Of a DNA stretch of 64,000 nucleotides, positions 35,098-44,246 are shown in pieces (the stretch's first letter is position 1; each line of letters begins with the position of its first letter). Under the pieces are notes generated by a model. That model did no database searches. It was not told the origin of the DNA and worked only from the letters and a program-made list of their open reading frames with translations. The translations under genes were made by a program, and so were the position numbers. Location: NCBI GenBank assembly GCA_964473525.1, contig CAYYPK010000029.1, positions 1-64,000 on the forward strand. Reading direction: 5' to 3'. This DNA comes from GCA-2687025 sp964473525. GTDB taxonomy: Bacteria > Poribacteria > WGA-4E > GCA-2687025.

Positions 35098-36096
35098 TCA
35101 GATGCTAGCAATGCCGTCAGGAATCGCCACGCTCTCCCCCGTCCTCGCCGACTCGTACGCCCCCGCGAGAATCGCCATCGTCCCGAGGTTGTCGCGACCG
35201 TTGTGGCGCGGCGTGCGACCTTCGTCAAGCGCGTCGAGCAGTTCGTGCCAGCTCAGCTCGATGGTCTTCGGCACTCCCCTGCGGGCGGGTTCCTCCTCGG
35301 CGGATATGCCGTCCTTGTCGTACCACGTGAGCGTGCGTCCCTGCTGCACGACGGCGCGGTCGGACCCCTCGACCTGCAGGCAGTTCGGCGCCCCGCGCGT
35401 CCGCGACGCCCAGTGGTGGATGAGCGAGGCGACGGCGCCCGACTCGAACGTGACGACCGAGGACGTGACGTCCTCACCCGAAGAGCTCAGAAGCCCCGTC
35501 ACCATGGAAGAAGCGTACACGCGCGTCGCTTCCTCGCCGAGGAGCCAGCGGAACTGGTCGAACCAATGGACGCCCATGACGCTGAGCGCCAGGTAGTCGG
35601 TCGTGTTGCGCCATCCGCCCGTCTCGTCGCGCCACACGGTGTCGACCCGCGATGCGCTGATGATGCGTCCGAGCCGACCTTCGAGGATGCCCTCGCGCAT
35701 CCGCGGGATGGGCGGCATCCATCGGAAGTTTTGGCTGACCGCAAGCGTAACGCCCGCCCGATCCGCCGCTTCGACGATCGCTTGCGCCTCGTCCAGCTCG
35801 TGCGTGAACGGCTTCTCGACGAAGACGTGCTTGCCCGCCTCCATGAGCGGCAGGCACACGTCGGATCGCACGCCCGGCGGCGTCAGAACGACACCAATGT
35901 CGAACTCACCCCACGCCAGGAGTTCATCAACGGACGCGAAGCCCGTCTCGACGCCTGTTTCCTGCTGCCGCTGCTGACGTAAGTCGTCGTCCATATCACA
36001 CAGCGCCGCCATCTCCGCGCGGCCTGCCAAGCCTCCAAACGCCTCGTAGTGCGCTGGCGCGATCCGTCCGCAACCGATGAGCGCGGCTCGGTACAT
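35098..36096 (-). CDS. Gfo/Idh/MocA family oxidoreductase
   Basis: Rossmann N-terminus MYRAALIGCGRIAPAHYEA with GxGxxA, then VFVEKPFTHELDEA (the EKP motif with the family Lys) and the GFO/IDH C-terminal sheet (MGVHWFDQFRWLLG with the conserved His). The C-terminus NLGTMAILAGAYESARTGESVA is the segment repeated as remnants at 25.7 and 27.8 kb. It probably oxidises a sugar or inositol with NAD(P). The ATG at 36096 has GGGAGGGAA upstream. Its 3' end borders the modification operon. Confidence 0.9.
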   Translation of the reverse strand: MYRAALIGCGRIAPAHYEAFGGLAGRAEMAALCDMDDDLRQQRQQETGVETGFASVDELLAWGEFDIGVVLTPPGVRSDVCLPLMEAGKHVFVEKPFTHELDEAQAIVEAADRAGVTLAVSQNFRWMPPIPRMREGILEGRLGRIISASRVDTVWRDETGGWRNTTDYLALSVMGVHWFDQFRWLLGEEATRVYASSMVTGLLSSSGEDVTSSVVTFESGAVASLIHHWASRTRGAPNCLQVEGSDRAVVQQGRTLTWYDKDGISAEEEPARRGVPKTIELSWHELLDALDEGRTPRHNGRDNLGTMAILAGAYESARTGESVAIPDGIASI

Positions 36097-36191
36097 GCGT
36101 GTTCCCTCCCTCGTGGGCAACGCGTCTGCATGAGTCTTACGGGAGATGGCAGCCGTCTGCAAGCAATGGGCGCAGCGACAGATGAGGCCGG

Positions 36192-37463
36192 TCAGACGCT
36201 CACGGACGGAGTAGCGAAGCGCCTGGGTGGCGTCGCGAACAGCGCGACAGGGACCATGATCGCGACGACTATGGCGAACACGCGCATGGACACGCTATAG
36301 CCGCCCGCGATGTCGTTCAGGAAACCCATCGCGAACGGGCCCACCGCGGACGCGCCGACAAGCGTTGTCGACAGCAGTCCCTGTATCTTGCCGAGGTGCT
36401 TGCGACCGTAGTAACGCACGAAGAGCGTCGAAGCCGTCGTCATGAAGAAGCTCTGACCCAGCCCGAAGAGGGCAGCCGTCGCGTAAGCGCCGTGCAGCGA
36501 TGCCGTACGGGCGAGCATCCAGTCAGCGACGAGCAGCCCGCTGAGGGACATACAGAGCAGCACGTTCAGTCGGATGTGGTCGGCGAGGATACCTGCCACG
36601 AGGAAGAGAGCGGCGCTTGATCCGGCAAGGATCGTGAACCACGTCGCCGCGTTCTGAATCGTGAAGCCCTTCTCCAGGAAGATGGGCTGGATGTTGAACT
36701 GCACGCCCGTGCCGATCATCGCCCACACCGAACCTCCCGCCGCCATCACCCAAAACGCACGGGTGCGCATGGCCTGCGAGGGCGTGTAACTGGTGGCTAG
36801 GCTTTCCGCACGGTTCGCCTCGTCCTCCTTCTTCCCGTTGCCGTCGGGACGAAGTCCCACCTTCTCAGGCCGGTCGATGAAGACGAACAGCAGGATGGCT
36901 CCCATGATGAGCCACACGATTCCGCCGAGTATCACGTAGGAGGCGCGCCAGCCAAACCGCGAGATGAGCCACACGATCGCCAGAGGAACGACCCCGAACG
37001 CCGCCGCCGAGCCCACCCGCTTGATCCCCGTGACCGTTCCCAGCCGGTTGTGGAACCACATCGCGTCCGTGTTCCCCGCGATGAGCCCCATCGCCCCCTG
37101 ACCGCACATGCGCAGCAAAAGGAAGCACGCGAACAGCGTGACGACGCCCGTCACCCGCGACGTGGCGAAGCATGCCATGCCGAAGACGAATACCACCGCC
37201 CCGAGCGTGCGCTTGCCGCCGTACCGGTCGAACAACGAGCCGATGTACGTCATGGGGAGCGCCGCCAGCAGCGTCCCGAGCATGTACGCGCCGGTCAACT
37301 GCGTGTCCGAGAGGGACAGCGACTCGCGGAACGAACTGTTGAAGGAGGAGATGCCGTACGTCTGACCGGGGGAGGTGCAGATGCCCGTGACCATCGTCGC
37401 GGCAGCCATGATCCAGCCGTAATAGAGGCTGTCTCGTCGCGCGAACAGCCTATGCAGATGCAT
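36192..37463 (-). CDS. MFS transporter (oxalate/formate or monocarboxylate-like)
   Basis: Twelve hydrophobic segments, with the MFS loop signature GSLFDRYGGKRTLG between helices 2 and 3 and a related basic loop in the second half. YYGWIMAAATMVTGICTSPGQTYG at the start is typical of the oxalate/formate antiporter and monocarboxylate group. The substrate is unknown. The ATG at 37463 precedes the first helix closely; only a weak AGGA lies upstream. Confidence 0.85.
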   Translation of the reverse strand: MHLHRLFARRDSLYYGWIMAAATMVTGICTSPGQTYGISSFNSSFRESLSLSDTQLTGAYMLGTLLAALPMTYIGSLFDRYGGKRTLGAVVFVFGMACFATSRVTGVVTLFACFLLLRMCGQGAMGLIAGNTDAMWFHNRLGTVTGIKRVGSAAAFGVVPLAIVWLISRFGWRASYVILGGIVWLIMGAILLFVFIDRPEKVGLRPDGNGKKEDEANRAESLATSYTPSQAMRTRAFWVMAAGGSVWAMIGTGVQFNIQPIFLEKGFTIQNAATWFTILAGSSAALFLVAGILADHIRLNVLLCMSLSGLLVADWMLARTASLHGAYATAALFGLGQSFFMTTASTLFVRYYGRKHLGKIQGLLSTTLVGASAVGPFAMGFLNDIAGGYSVSMRVFAIVVAIMVPVALFATPPRRFATPSVSV

Positions 37464-37577
37464 GCACGAAGCCGATGATCCTGTCGGTGGACGGGGCGGA
37501 CGAAGGCGGTGGAATCCGCATTGGACTCGCCCGCGACCAAGATGGTAGCCGCCGATGGGCGCCGCGACCATCGTCCG

Positions 37578-38480
37578 TCAGGCGCGCCGCGACCTCGCCC
37601 ACGTGAACAGCACCCACGCCGCTACGCTCGATAGAATCAGCGATCCTCCGACCACGGTGCTCGGAGGCGGTACCTCGCCAACAACGAGGTACGTCCAGAG
37701 GGGAGTGAGGACGATTTCCAGCAGCACGATCAGCGCCGCGCGATACGCAGCAACGTGCCGCAAGCCATACGCGAACAGCACGTAGGGGAACGCGAACGGC
37801 ACGATCCCCATCACGAGCATCAGGCCGAACTGCCGCGCCGTCAGAGCGAGCGAGCCCCACAGCAGCACGCCTGGCAGCAGCAGCAGCGCTGAGCCCAGGG
37901 CGTTCACGCAAGCTACCGTTGCTGGGTGCACTCGCCGCAGCCCGCGCACCGTGAGTTGCACGAGCGCGTACGTGAAGCCGCTGGATATCCCCACGACCAC
38001 GGCCAATCGGGCGTCCAAGGGGGCGCCGAAGAAGATGACGCCGATGCCACCCATGGCGATCAGCAGGATGCCCACCTCGCCTTTGGACGCGCGCTCACGG
38101 AGCAGCACGGGAGACAGTGCTACGACCCAAATCGGCGACGTGTACTGCAGCACGATGGCGCTGGCGGCAGTGGTCAAAGACGCCGTGACGATGAACGTGA
38201 TGCTCATGAGCGCGAAGGCGACGACGGCGGCTATCCGCAGCAGAAAGGGCGCTTCAAGGCGCGTGCGCCACGGACGGATCGCCCACGGCGCGATGAGCAG
38301 ACCTCCGAAGAAGGAACGGTAGAACGCGATGGTGATGGCGGGAACGCCGGCGCCGTTCTCGTTCAGGAGCTTGACGAGCGGCCCGTTCCAGCTCCACAGA
38401 ACGGCGGTGAGAACGAGCGCGCCGACACCGAGCCACTGGGCGCGTCGGCTTGGCGCCGCTGGTGGCGTCGGCGTATCCAT
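37578..38480 (-). CDS. EamA/DMT-family transporter
   Basis: Ten hydrophobic segments in two EamA repeats: LVLTAVLWSWNGPLVKLL, TIAFYRSFFGGLLIAP and SAIVLQYTSPIWVVALSPVLL in the first half, and VVVGISSGFTYALVQLTVRG and VLFAYGLRHVAAYRAALIVL in the second. Such proteins usually export metabolites; the substrate cannot be told. It diverges from the Eco57I-type gene at 38567. Confidence 0.88.
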   Translation of the reverse strand: MDTPTPPAAPSRRAQWLGVGALVLTAVLWSWNGPLVKLLNENGAGVPAITIAFYRSFFGGLLIAPWAIRPWRTRLEAPFLLRIAAVVAFALMSITFIVTASLTTAASAIVLQYTSPIWVVALSPVLLRERASKGEVGILLIAMGGIGVIFFGAPLDARLAVVVGISSGFTYALVQLTVRGLRRVHPATVACVNALGSALLLLPGVLLWGSLALTARQFGLMLVMGIVPFAFPYVLFAYGLRHVAAYRAALIVLLEIVLTPLWTYLVVGEVPPPSTVVGGSLILSSVAAWVLFTWARSRRA

Positions 38481-38566
38481 GGCGGGGACGGCTCCGTATG
38501 GTATCTAGGGACGACTAGGTAGATGCAGGGCGCGCGCTAGCGCAGCACCCGGTGGCAACGCGGACG

Positions 38567-40552
38567 ATGGCGACCACATCCAACGACGGCAAGCTCCTAC
38601 GCGCGATGCAGTCGGTACTGGCCAACCCAGAACTGATTGCGCCAGCCATTGCGCGCGCATTCCTCGAAGAGCGTCGGCTGATTCTCGTGAGCAACCAACG
38701 CCTGCTCGAGGCCGCGGACCAGGCGGACGCGGGCGTCGTCGCGGCGCTCCGCGGCAAGCTCGCCGAGCACGATGCGGACCTCTCCTTCGATCTTATTCAG
38801 CGCCTTCTCGGCGCGCAACAGTCCTCCTCGCAACGCAAGGGAAACGGCGTTGTGTACACGCCGCGCCACGTCGTCGAAGCTGTTTGCGCGCGTGTAGTGA
38901 GGCTCAACCGCGAGGCAGGCAGCGACCCTAACTCGTCCGACTGGAAGGCGCTCGATCCGTCCATGGGCGCGGGGGCCTTTCTGCTTGGGATGGCAGAGCT
39001 ATTGCTACGGGAAACTGGCGCGCGGCCGTCGGAAATCATCGAACGGCGCCTCTACGGCGCGGACATCTCGCCGCATGCGGCCGAGACGACCGATCTGCTG
39101 CTGAACCTCTGGGCGTTGGACTCAGGGGACGACGCATCGCGCATCAAGACGAACCTGCGCGTCGGCAACTCACTGGAAGGCGCCGCTCTACACGAGACGT
39201 TCGGGGTGGGCTCTGGCTTCGACGCCGTGATCGGCAATCCTCCCTACGTACGCATCCAGAACATGGAGCCAGAGGCGCGCCGACAGATACGCGAGACCTA
39301 CCGGTGCGCAACAAGCGGCAGCGTCGACCTCTACATGCCGTTCATCGAGATGGCGCTGCGCGAGATCGGCGACCGGGGAATCGTCGGCTACATCGTTCCC
39401 AACACGTTCACACACACGCGGGCGGGGCAGGGACTGCGCGAGGTGCTGACGCGCTCCGGCGCCGTCGCGGAGATGTACGATTTCGATCACCATCAAGTGT
39501 TCCGAGGCGTTGCCACGTACGCGTGTCTTCTGTACCTCTCCTGTGAGCGTCGATCTCGCCTGCTCTATGCTCGCGCGACGTCTGGGCAGTCCGTTCCCGC
39601 GGAGCCCGATTACGGCTCCATCCCCTACGCGCGCCTGAACTCCCATCGGTGGGAGCTCGTCACCGATGAGGCGCATCCCGTGGTGCTGGCGCTCGAGGCG
39701 ACGGGTCGGCCGCTCGGGTCCATGGCGCGCATCGGCGTGGGGCTGGCCACCCTCGCGGACGCCTGCTATCTGCTGGACGGCACGCAGGAAGACGGCATGT
39801 ACGTGAAGGAGACCGACGCGGAGCGCTTCCTCATTGAGCCGGACGTCACGCAGGCGGTCGTGAAGGCGAGCACGCTGAAGACGGAACAGGACATACGGGA
39901 GGCGCGCACCCGGATCCTGTTCCCGTACCGTGGGGCGAACGGTTCCGCCGAGGTCGTCCCCGAACGCACGATGAAGAGGGAGTTCCCCGAGGCGTATCGC
40001 TACCTCGAGTCCGTGCGAGACGCCCTGGACGCCCGCGACCGAGGCAAGCCCAATCCGGCGGCGTGGTACGCGTTCGGCCGGTCGCAGGGGCTCCGTAGCA
40101 ACTTCGGTCGCAAGCTCCTCACCTCAGGTCTCAACCTGTCGAGCAACTTCCTGCTGTGCGAGGATCCGTCCGTGACGTTCTACGCGGGGTACTGCGTGCA
40201 GACGGACGCCGAAGACTTACGCGTCCTCCAGAAGATCCTCAACTCGCCCCTCATGGACTACTACATCCAGCAGACCAGCCGGTCGTATCAGCAGGGGTAT
40301 AAGTCGTACGCCAAGGCTTACACGCAACGGTTTGCCATCCCCTATCTGCGGGACTCGGAGCGCGAGTTCATCCTCGCGGTGACAGATCCTGGCGAGTTGG
40401 TGGGGATGCTGCTAGGGAAATACGGCTTGAACCCGAGCGCCCACGACAGTCTGCGCCTCTTCCTGGCGGGAAGCGCCAAGATGACGGGGCCGATGCCGGC
40501 CCATGAGGCTACGCCGGATATAGCGAAGCCGTCGGACTCAGCGCTCTGGTAA
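38567..40552 (+). CDS. Eco57I/TaqI-type adenine-N6 DNA methyltransferase (stand-alone)
   Basis: GNGVVYTPRHVVEAVCARVV precedes the SAM loop DPSMGAGAFL (130-139) and catalytic NPPY (224-227, FDAVIGNPPYVRI). The C-terminal half resembles the TaqI-like target-recognition domain. About 90 helical residues at the N-terminus show no PD-(D/E)xK nuclease motif that I can see, so a single-chain type IIG enzyme is not supported. The ATG at 38567 or GTG at 38552 could start it. There are no partner genes; it is followed by a strong palindrome containing an assembly gap. Confidence 0.83.
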   Translation: MATTSNDGKLLRAMQSVLANPELIAPAIARAFLEERRLILVSNQRLLEAADQADAGVVAALRGKLAEHDADLSFDLIQRLLGAQQSSSQRKGNGVVYTPRHVVEAVCARVVRLNREAGSDPNSSDWKALDPSMGAGAFLLGMAELLLRETGARPSEIIERRLYGADISPHAAETTDLLLNLWALDSGDDASRIKTNLRVGNSLEGAALHETFGVGSGFDAVIGNPPYVRIQNMEPEARRQIRETYRCATSGSVDLYMPFIEMALREIGDRGIVGYIVPNTFTHTRAGQGLREVLTRSGAVAEMYDFDHHQVFRGVATYACLLYLSCERRSRLLYARATSGQSVPAEPDYGSIPYARLNSHRWELVTDEAHPVVLALEATGRPLGSMARIGVGLATLADACYLLDGTQEDGMYVKETDAERFLIEPDVTQAVVKASTLKTEQDIREARTRILFPYRGANGSAEVVPERTMKREFPEAYRYLESVRDALDARDRGKPNPAAWYAFGRSQGLRSNFGRKLLTSGLNLSSNFLLCEDPSVTFYAGYCVQTDAEDLRVLQKILNSPLMDYYIQQTSRSYQQGYKSYAKAYTQRFAIPYLRDSEREFILAVTDPGELVGMLLGKYGLNPSAHDSLRLFLAGSAKMTGPMPAHEATPDIAKPSDSALW

Positions 40553-40559
40553 GAGAACG

Positions 40560-40609
40560 CACGGCACTGAAGCGGCGAAGGNNNNNNNNNNCCCCGCTTC
40601 AGTGCCGTG
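40560..40609. terminator. 16-bp palindrome containing a 10-N assembly gap
   Basis: CACGGCACTGAAGCGG (40560-40575) and its exact reverse complement (40594-40609) surround ten Ns at 40582-40591. It lies between the convergent methyltransferase and jelly-roll genes, so it is probably a bidirectional terminator whose loop failed to assemble. Confidence 0.7.
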
Positions 40610-40622
40610 GCTTTCTGGTAGT

Positions 40623-41438
40623 CTAGCGCAGCTTCTTCGCCTCGGCCCAAGTGGTGGTCGCCTTGCCAGCCGCGTCGACTGCAAAGGGCGCGTCCGTCGT
40701 GACTTCGATGTTGTCGATGGCCCACCACCAGTCGTTCGTAGCGTCGGTCATCTCCCACACGATGATCATCGTCTTAGCGCCGGCGGGGTTCTTAATAGTT
40801 AGCTCTAGGCGTTCGTTGACGTTCAGTTGGTCGGCGAGCACCTCGTCAATGCCATCGTTTGGCGCGATGAATTCCGTGGCAGCGCCCAACGAGACCATGG
40901 TGAGGAGATCGTGCTCCTTGTTGGTTCCGTCGTACGTGACGTAGAGCCGGGCGTTCTGTGTGTCTTCAGGCCGCCAACTGTGATCGAAGGCCACCGTGAG
41001 GCTGGTCGGGCGAACCTGGGTGAGTGGTATCGGCGGGGTTCTCAGCCATGTGAAGTACCCCGGCCCAGCAGCGCCGTTGAGGTCATCGTATTCATCCGGG
41101 TCGGCGACCGCTACCGTACCAACGGCGAGCCCGCCAGCGTCGGCATTCGTGAACTTGCTGCGGTCCTGATCGCCCGCCGCTTGCGTCCACCAGGCCGCGT
41201 CCGCGAAGGTCCAGCCCTTCCACTCCGTTACCCCGTCCTCGGCGTCTAGGTCGAATTCCGTCTCCCACCCTTCGGGGCCGTCAGGACTCCACGCCTGGTC
41301 GTTGGCTGCTCCTTCGTCCACATTGGGGCCCAGCTCGACGCTCTCGAAGTCCTCTGCGAAGACTACCACGTCCGCCATCAGCGGAGCCGCCAACAGCAGC
41401 AGGACCGGCAGACACAACGTCATGCGGGTCATAGACAT
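40623..41438 (-). CDS. secreted jelly-roll protein A1 with C-terminal tag
   Basis: A signal peptide (MTLCLPVLLLLAAPLMADVV) precedes a single all-beta domain with AEDFESVELGPNVDEG, GWTFADAAWWTQAAGDQDRS, VAVADPDEYDDLN and DWWWAIDNIEV. The last strand is followed at once by the tag AVDAAGKATTTWAEAKKLR. It is a tandem paralogue of the gene upstream at 41534. The function may be carbohydrate binding; no catalytic residues are recognised. GGGAAG lies upstream of the start. Confidence 0.8.
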   Translation of the reverse strand: MSMTRMTLCLPVLLLLAAPLMADVVVFAEDFESVELGPNVDEGAANDQAWSPDGPEGWETEFDLDAEDGVTEWKGWTFADAAWWTQAAGDQDRSKFTNADAGGLAVGTVAVADPDEYDDLNGAAGPGYFTWLRTPPIPLTQVRPTSLTVAFDHSWRPEDTQNARLYVTYDGTNKEHDLLTMVSLGAATEFIAPNDGIDEVLADQLNVNERLELTIKNPAGAKTMIIVWEMTDATNDWWWAIDNIEVTTDAPFAVDAAGKATTTWAEAKKLR

Positions 41439-41465
41439 TTATCTTCCCATCTCTAAACGCGCAGG

Positions 41466-41493
41466 GCCTCCGCCGGCGCTTGCCGACGGAGGC
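41466..41493 (-). terminator. hairpin between tandem jelly-roll genes
   Basis: On the minus strand GCCTCCGTCGGC pairs with GCCGGCGGAGGC (one G-U pair) around a 4-nt loop. It lies between the stop of the gene at 41534 and the start of the gene at 41438. Without a U tract it may be a processing or attenuation structure that sets different levels of the two transcripts. Confidence 0.55.
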
Positions 41494-41533
41494 TCCTGAC
41501 ACAGCGGTATTCCGATCTGTCGCGCGTCGCGGG

Positions 41534-42370
41534 CTAGCGCTTCAGCGTGGCCCAATGCGTCGCGGCCTTGCCCTGAGCGTCGACGGCCGTGCTGCTGGCT
41601 TCGCCGGTCACGCGCACGTTGTCGATTGCCCACCACCAGTCGTTGGTGCCGTCGTACATACGGAACGAAACGACGGCTGACGACGCGCCCGCCGGGTTAC
41701 CCAGACCAACGCTCATCGCGTTGTTGATGAGGTCGAGGTTCCCGAGATCCTCGGTCGTCCCGTCGAGCGGGCGCACGAGGATCGCGTCGTTCCCGTTGGG
41801 ATCGAAGCGTAGCACTTCTATCTCCGCGCCGCCGTCATAGGAAACGCTGACGATAGCCGCCTGCGTGTCCTCTGGACGCCAGCTGGAGTCGAACGTCAGC
41901 GTCGCCGTACCTTCGGCGGTGGAGCTCACGTCGAAGGCTGGAGAGCTGAGGGTGGAGTCGAACGGTCCACCGTCCAGCGCGCTGTTGAGGTCATCGTATT
42001 CGTCGGGGTCGGCTACCGCGACGACCCCGATTCCGAAGCCGCCCTTACCGGCGTCGGTGAACATCGTGCGCTCTTGGTCGCCAGCCGCTTCCGCCCACCA
42101 CGTGGCCAGCGGGAACGTCCAGCCAAGCCACTCGGTGACGCCGTTCGTGGGCATGCTACCGTCGTTGTTGACGGACCAGCCAGATGGGGCGTCAGCGGTC
42201 CATACTGCGTCGCCCGCAACGCCTTCGTCGACGTTGGCGCCGAGGGTAACACCCTCGAAGTCTTCGGCGAAGAGTTCCACCGTCGTAACGCCAGCCGTGG
42301 CGACCCCGGCCATCAGCGAGAAGGACAGCGCCGCCGCGCCACCCACAACTGCAAGTCGAATACGGTTCAT
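41534..42370 (-). CDS. secreted jelly-roll protein A2 with C-terminal tag
   Basis: The ATG at 42370 starts a clean signal peptide (MNRIRLAVVGGAAALSFSLM, cleaved after ATA); AAGGGA lies 10 nt upstream. The mature part parallels protein A1 segment by segment (AEDFEGVTLGANVDEG, GWTFPLATWWAEAAGDQERT, VAVADPDEYDDLNSAL, DWWWAIDNVRV) and ends in AVDAQGKAATHWATLKR. The pair is an old tandem duplication, since third positions have diverged widely. Probably exported; ligand unknown. Confidence 0.8.
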   Translation of the reverse strand: MNRIRLAVVGGAAALSFSLMAGVATAGVTTVELFAEDFEGVTLGANVDEGVAGDAVWTADAPSGWSVNNDGSMPTNGVTEWLGWTFPLATWWAEAAGDQERTMFTDAGKGGFGIGVVAVADPDEYDDLNSALDGGPFDSTLSSPAFDVSSTAEGTATLTFDSSWRPEDTQAAIVSVSYDGGAEIEVLRFDPNGNDAILVRPLDGTTEDLGNLDLINNAMSVGLGNPAGASSAVVSFRMYDGTNDWWWAIDNVRVTGEASSTAVDAQGKAATHWATLKR

Positions 42371-42437
42371 GCGATACATTTCCCTTGGGTTTGTCGAGCG
42401 GCCCGCTCGCGCGTTGAGCAGGGCCACGGCGATCAGG

Positions 42438-42469
42438 GCGTCAGGCGCGATTCCCTTCGCGCCTGACGC
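42438..42469 (-). terminator. strong hairpin after the B1 gene
   Basis: GCGTCAGGCGCGA and TCGCGCCTGACGC form a perfect 13-bp stem with a 6-nt loop, 9 bp beyond the stop of the gene ending at 42478. It is a likely terminator or mRNA-stabilising hairpin. Confidence 0.65.
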
Positions 42470-42477
42470 ATCGTAGT

Positions 42478-43251
42478 CTATCGGTGGGCCTTGAGCCCAC
42501 CCCAACTAGTAGCCGCTTTGCCATTCGGATCGACAGGATAGGTGCTCACGATCTTGATGTTGTCGAATTCCGACTGCTGCGCGTACATCTGGAAGCCGAC
42601 GAATCCGCTTGCGTATTCGTCGTCCTCTCCCTCGATGACGACCTCGTCAGCGGCGCCTGCGTTGTCGTTCGTGAACTTGAACTGTCCCTGCGTTACCTCC
42701 AGCGTCCAGTGCATCCGCTGGCCGTTCTCGGGGTAATTGTCGTAGTCCGGCGCGTGCCCCACCTCCAGCAGGTCGTACCACGGATCATCGTCGCTAAAGC
42801 GCTTATGCATGATGACCATGGGGCCTTGGTTGCCGTCGAGCGCAGGCGCGGGCCAACCGTCGTTGATGATGTTTACACGGTAGTGCCGGTCGGTGTCGGC
42901 GTAAGCCCACACGAGGCCCATACCATCGTTGTCCTGGGCGCCAACATCGACTTCCATGATAAAGTCGATGAATTCCTCACCGGTGTAGATCGCGAACGTG
43001 CCCATCAGCATCGTATCGCCTGGGCTGCCCCAGATGTTCGACCCTTGGTAGAGGACGTTGCCATCCAGCTCTGTCTGTGCGTCGCGTATCTCCCACGCGC
43101 CTGGGCCAACATCGCCCAGGTTCCCTGGAGCCTCGTCTACGAGGAGCCAGTCGTCGAGATCGCCGCTCTCGAAGTCTATGACAGTCTGCGCGTGTACGCC
43201 CATCGCCAGCGTAAGCGCGAGCGCCATAGAGGCGTATGTGCTTGCTCGCAT
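42478..43251 (-). CDS. secreted concanavalin-like protein B1 with C-terminal tag
   Basis: A signal peptide (MRASTYASMALALTLAMGVHA) precedes a LamG/3-keto-disaccharide-hydrolase-like sandwich: GAWEIRDAQTELDGNVLYQG, MLMGTFAIYTGEEFIDFIME, DNDGMGLVWAYADTDRHYRV, SGFVGFQMYAQQSEFDNIKI. It ends in PVDPNGKAATSWGGLKAHR. It is a close tandem paralogue of the gene at 43306 and of equal length (257 residues). The fold suggests glycan binding at the cell surface; I see no clear catalytic site. Confidence 0.82.
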   Translation of the reverse strand: MRASTYASMALALTLAMGVHAQTVIDFESGDLDDWLLVDEAPGNLGDVGPGAWEIRDAQTELDGNVLYQGSNIWGSPGDTMLMGTFAIYTGEEFIDFIMEVDVGAQDNDGMGLVWAYADTDRHYRVNIINDGWPAPALDGNQGPMVIMHKRFSDDDPWYDLLEVGHAPDYDNYPENGQRMHWTLEVTQGQFKFTNDNAGAADEVVIEGEDDEYASGFVGFQMYAQQSEFDNIKIVSTYPVDPNGKAATSWGGLKAHR

Positions 43252-43305
43252 CGGTCTTCTCCGGCTGTGGGGGGGATGGGCGGACCCGCCACGTTCTCGC
43301 GATCG

Positions 43306-44079
43306 CTATCGAGTGGCCTTGATGCTGGCCCAAGCCGTCGCCATCTTGCCCTCGGCTTCGACTGCGGTGGTCTCGGTGACGATGACGATGTTGTCGAATT
43401 CCGCCTGTTGCGCGTACAGCTGGATCCCGATGGAGCCGTCCACGTACGAGCTGTCGGAACCGGACACGGTTGCGCCGTGGTCGCTCTCGAAGGTGAATTC
43501 GCCGTCCATCACCGTGAGGGTCCACACCATGCGCGTGCCGTCTTCTGGGTAAGGCACATAGCCGCTGTCGGGGTTCTGGACATCCAGCAACTCATACCAC
43601 GGCTCTGCGTCGCTGATGCGCTTGTGCATGATCGTCATGGGGCCGCTGTTGCCGTCGAGCGCCGGCGAGGGCCAGCCGTCGTTGATCATGTTGACGCGGT
43701 AGTGGTCGGCGGTGGAATTGTAGCCCCACACGACGCCCATCCCGTCGTTGTCGGAGGCCGCGACATCCATGGTGAGCGTGAAGTCGCCGAATACTTCAGC
43801 GGTGTAGATAGCGAACGTGCCGACAAGCATCGTGTCGCCAGGGGTGCCCCAGATGTTCGAGCCCTGGTAGAGGGCGTTTCCGTCCAGGCCGTTTTCACTC
43901 GCGCGAACTTCCCACGCGCCTGGACCGGTGTCCCCGAGATTCTCCTCCGCCTCGTCGATGTATTCCCAGCCGGCGTCGCCGCCCTCGAAATCGAGCGTGA
44001 CAACTTGGTCCTGTCCGTACGCCAGACCCGCGGCCATCGTCAGCGCAGCGGCTCCGGCCAATACTGAACGTATCCGCAT
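43306..44079 (-). CDS. secreted concanavalin-like protein B2 with C-terminal tag
   Basis: A signal peptide (VLAGAAALTMAAGLAYGQ) is followed by the same sandwich as B1: GAWEVRASENGLDGNALYQG, MLVGTFAIYTAEVFGDFTLT, NDGMGVVWGYNSTADHYRVN, GSIGIQLYAQQAEFDNIVIV. The tag is AVEAEGKMATAWASIKATR. A 440-bp leader upstream contains several hairpins. B1 and B2 share most core positions, so they arose by tandem duplication. Confidence 0.82.
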   Translation of the reverse strand: MRIRSVLAGAAALTMAAGLAYGQDQVVTLDFEGGDAGWEYIDEAEENLGDTGPGAWEVRASENGLDGNALYQGSNIWGTPGDTMLVGTFAIYTAEVFGDFTLTMDVAASDNDGMGVVWGYNSTADHYRVNMINDGWPSPALDGNSGPMTIMHKRISDAEPWYELLDVQNPDSGYVPYPEDGTRMVWTLTVMDGEFTFESDHGATVSGSDSSYVDGSIGIQLYAQQAEFDNIVIVTETTAVEAEGKMATAWASIKATR

Positions 44080-44246
44080 TTCTTGTTCCCTATCAGATTA
44101 CCAACGCGGAATCCCAGCGCGTCGAGCGCGCTGACCGCGTCGTGTATGTCATGTGTCCCGAGCCTGGAACAGCGGCTGCCATCCGGGCCCGGTCCACTCT
44201 TGTGTCTGCGCCGTCTGTTGGAATGGGGTCACTCATGGCTGTCTCG

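Noticed and set aside
38567..40552. Single-chain type IIG restriction-modification enzyme or BREX PglX
   Set aside because: No PD-(D/E)xK motif is visible at the N-terminus, the protein is much shorter than PglX, and no BREX partner genes are near.
41466..41493. Hairpin as another copy of the interspersed CCTTCCCC repeat
   Set aside because: Its arms (GCCTCCG / CGGAGGC) do not match the repeat and it lacks the GGATGGGG tail.
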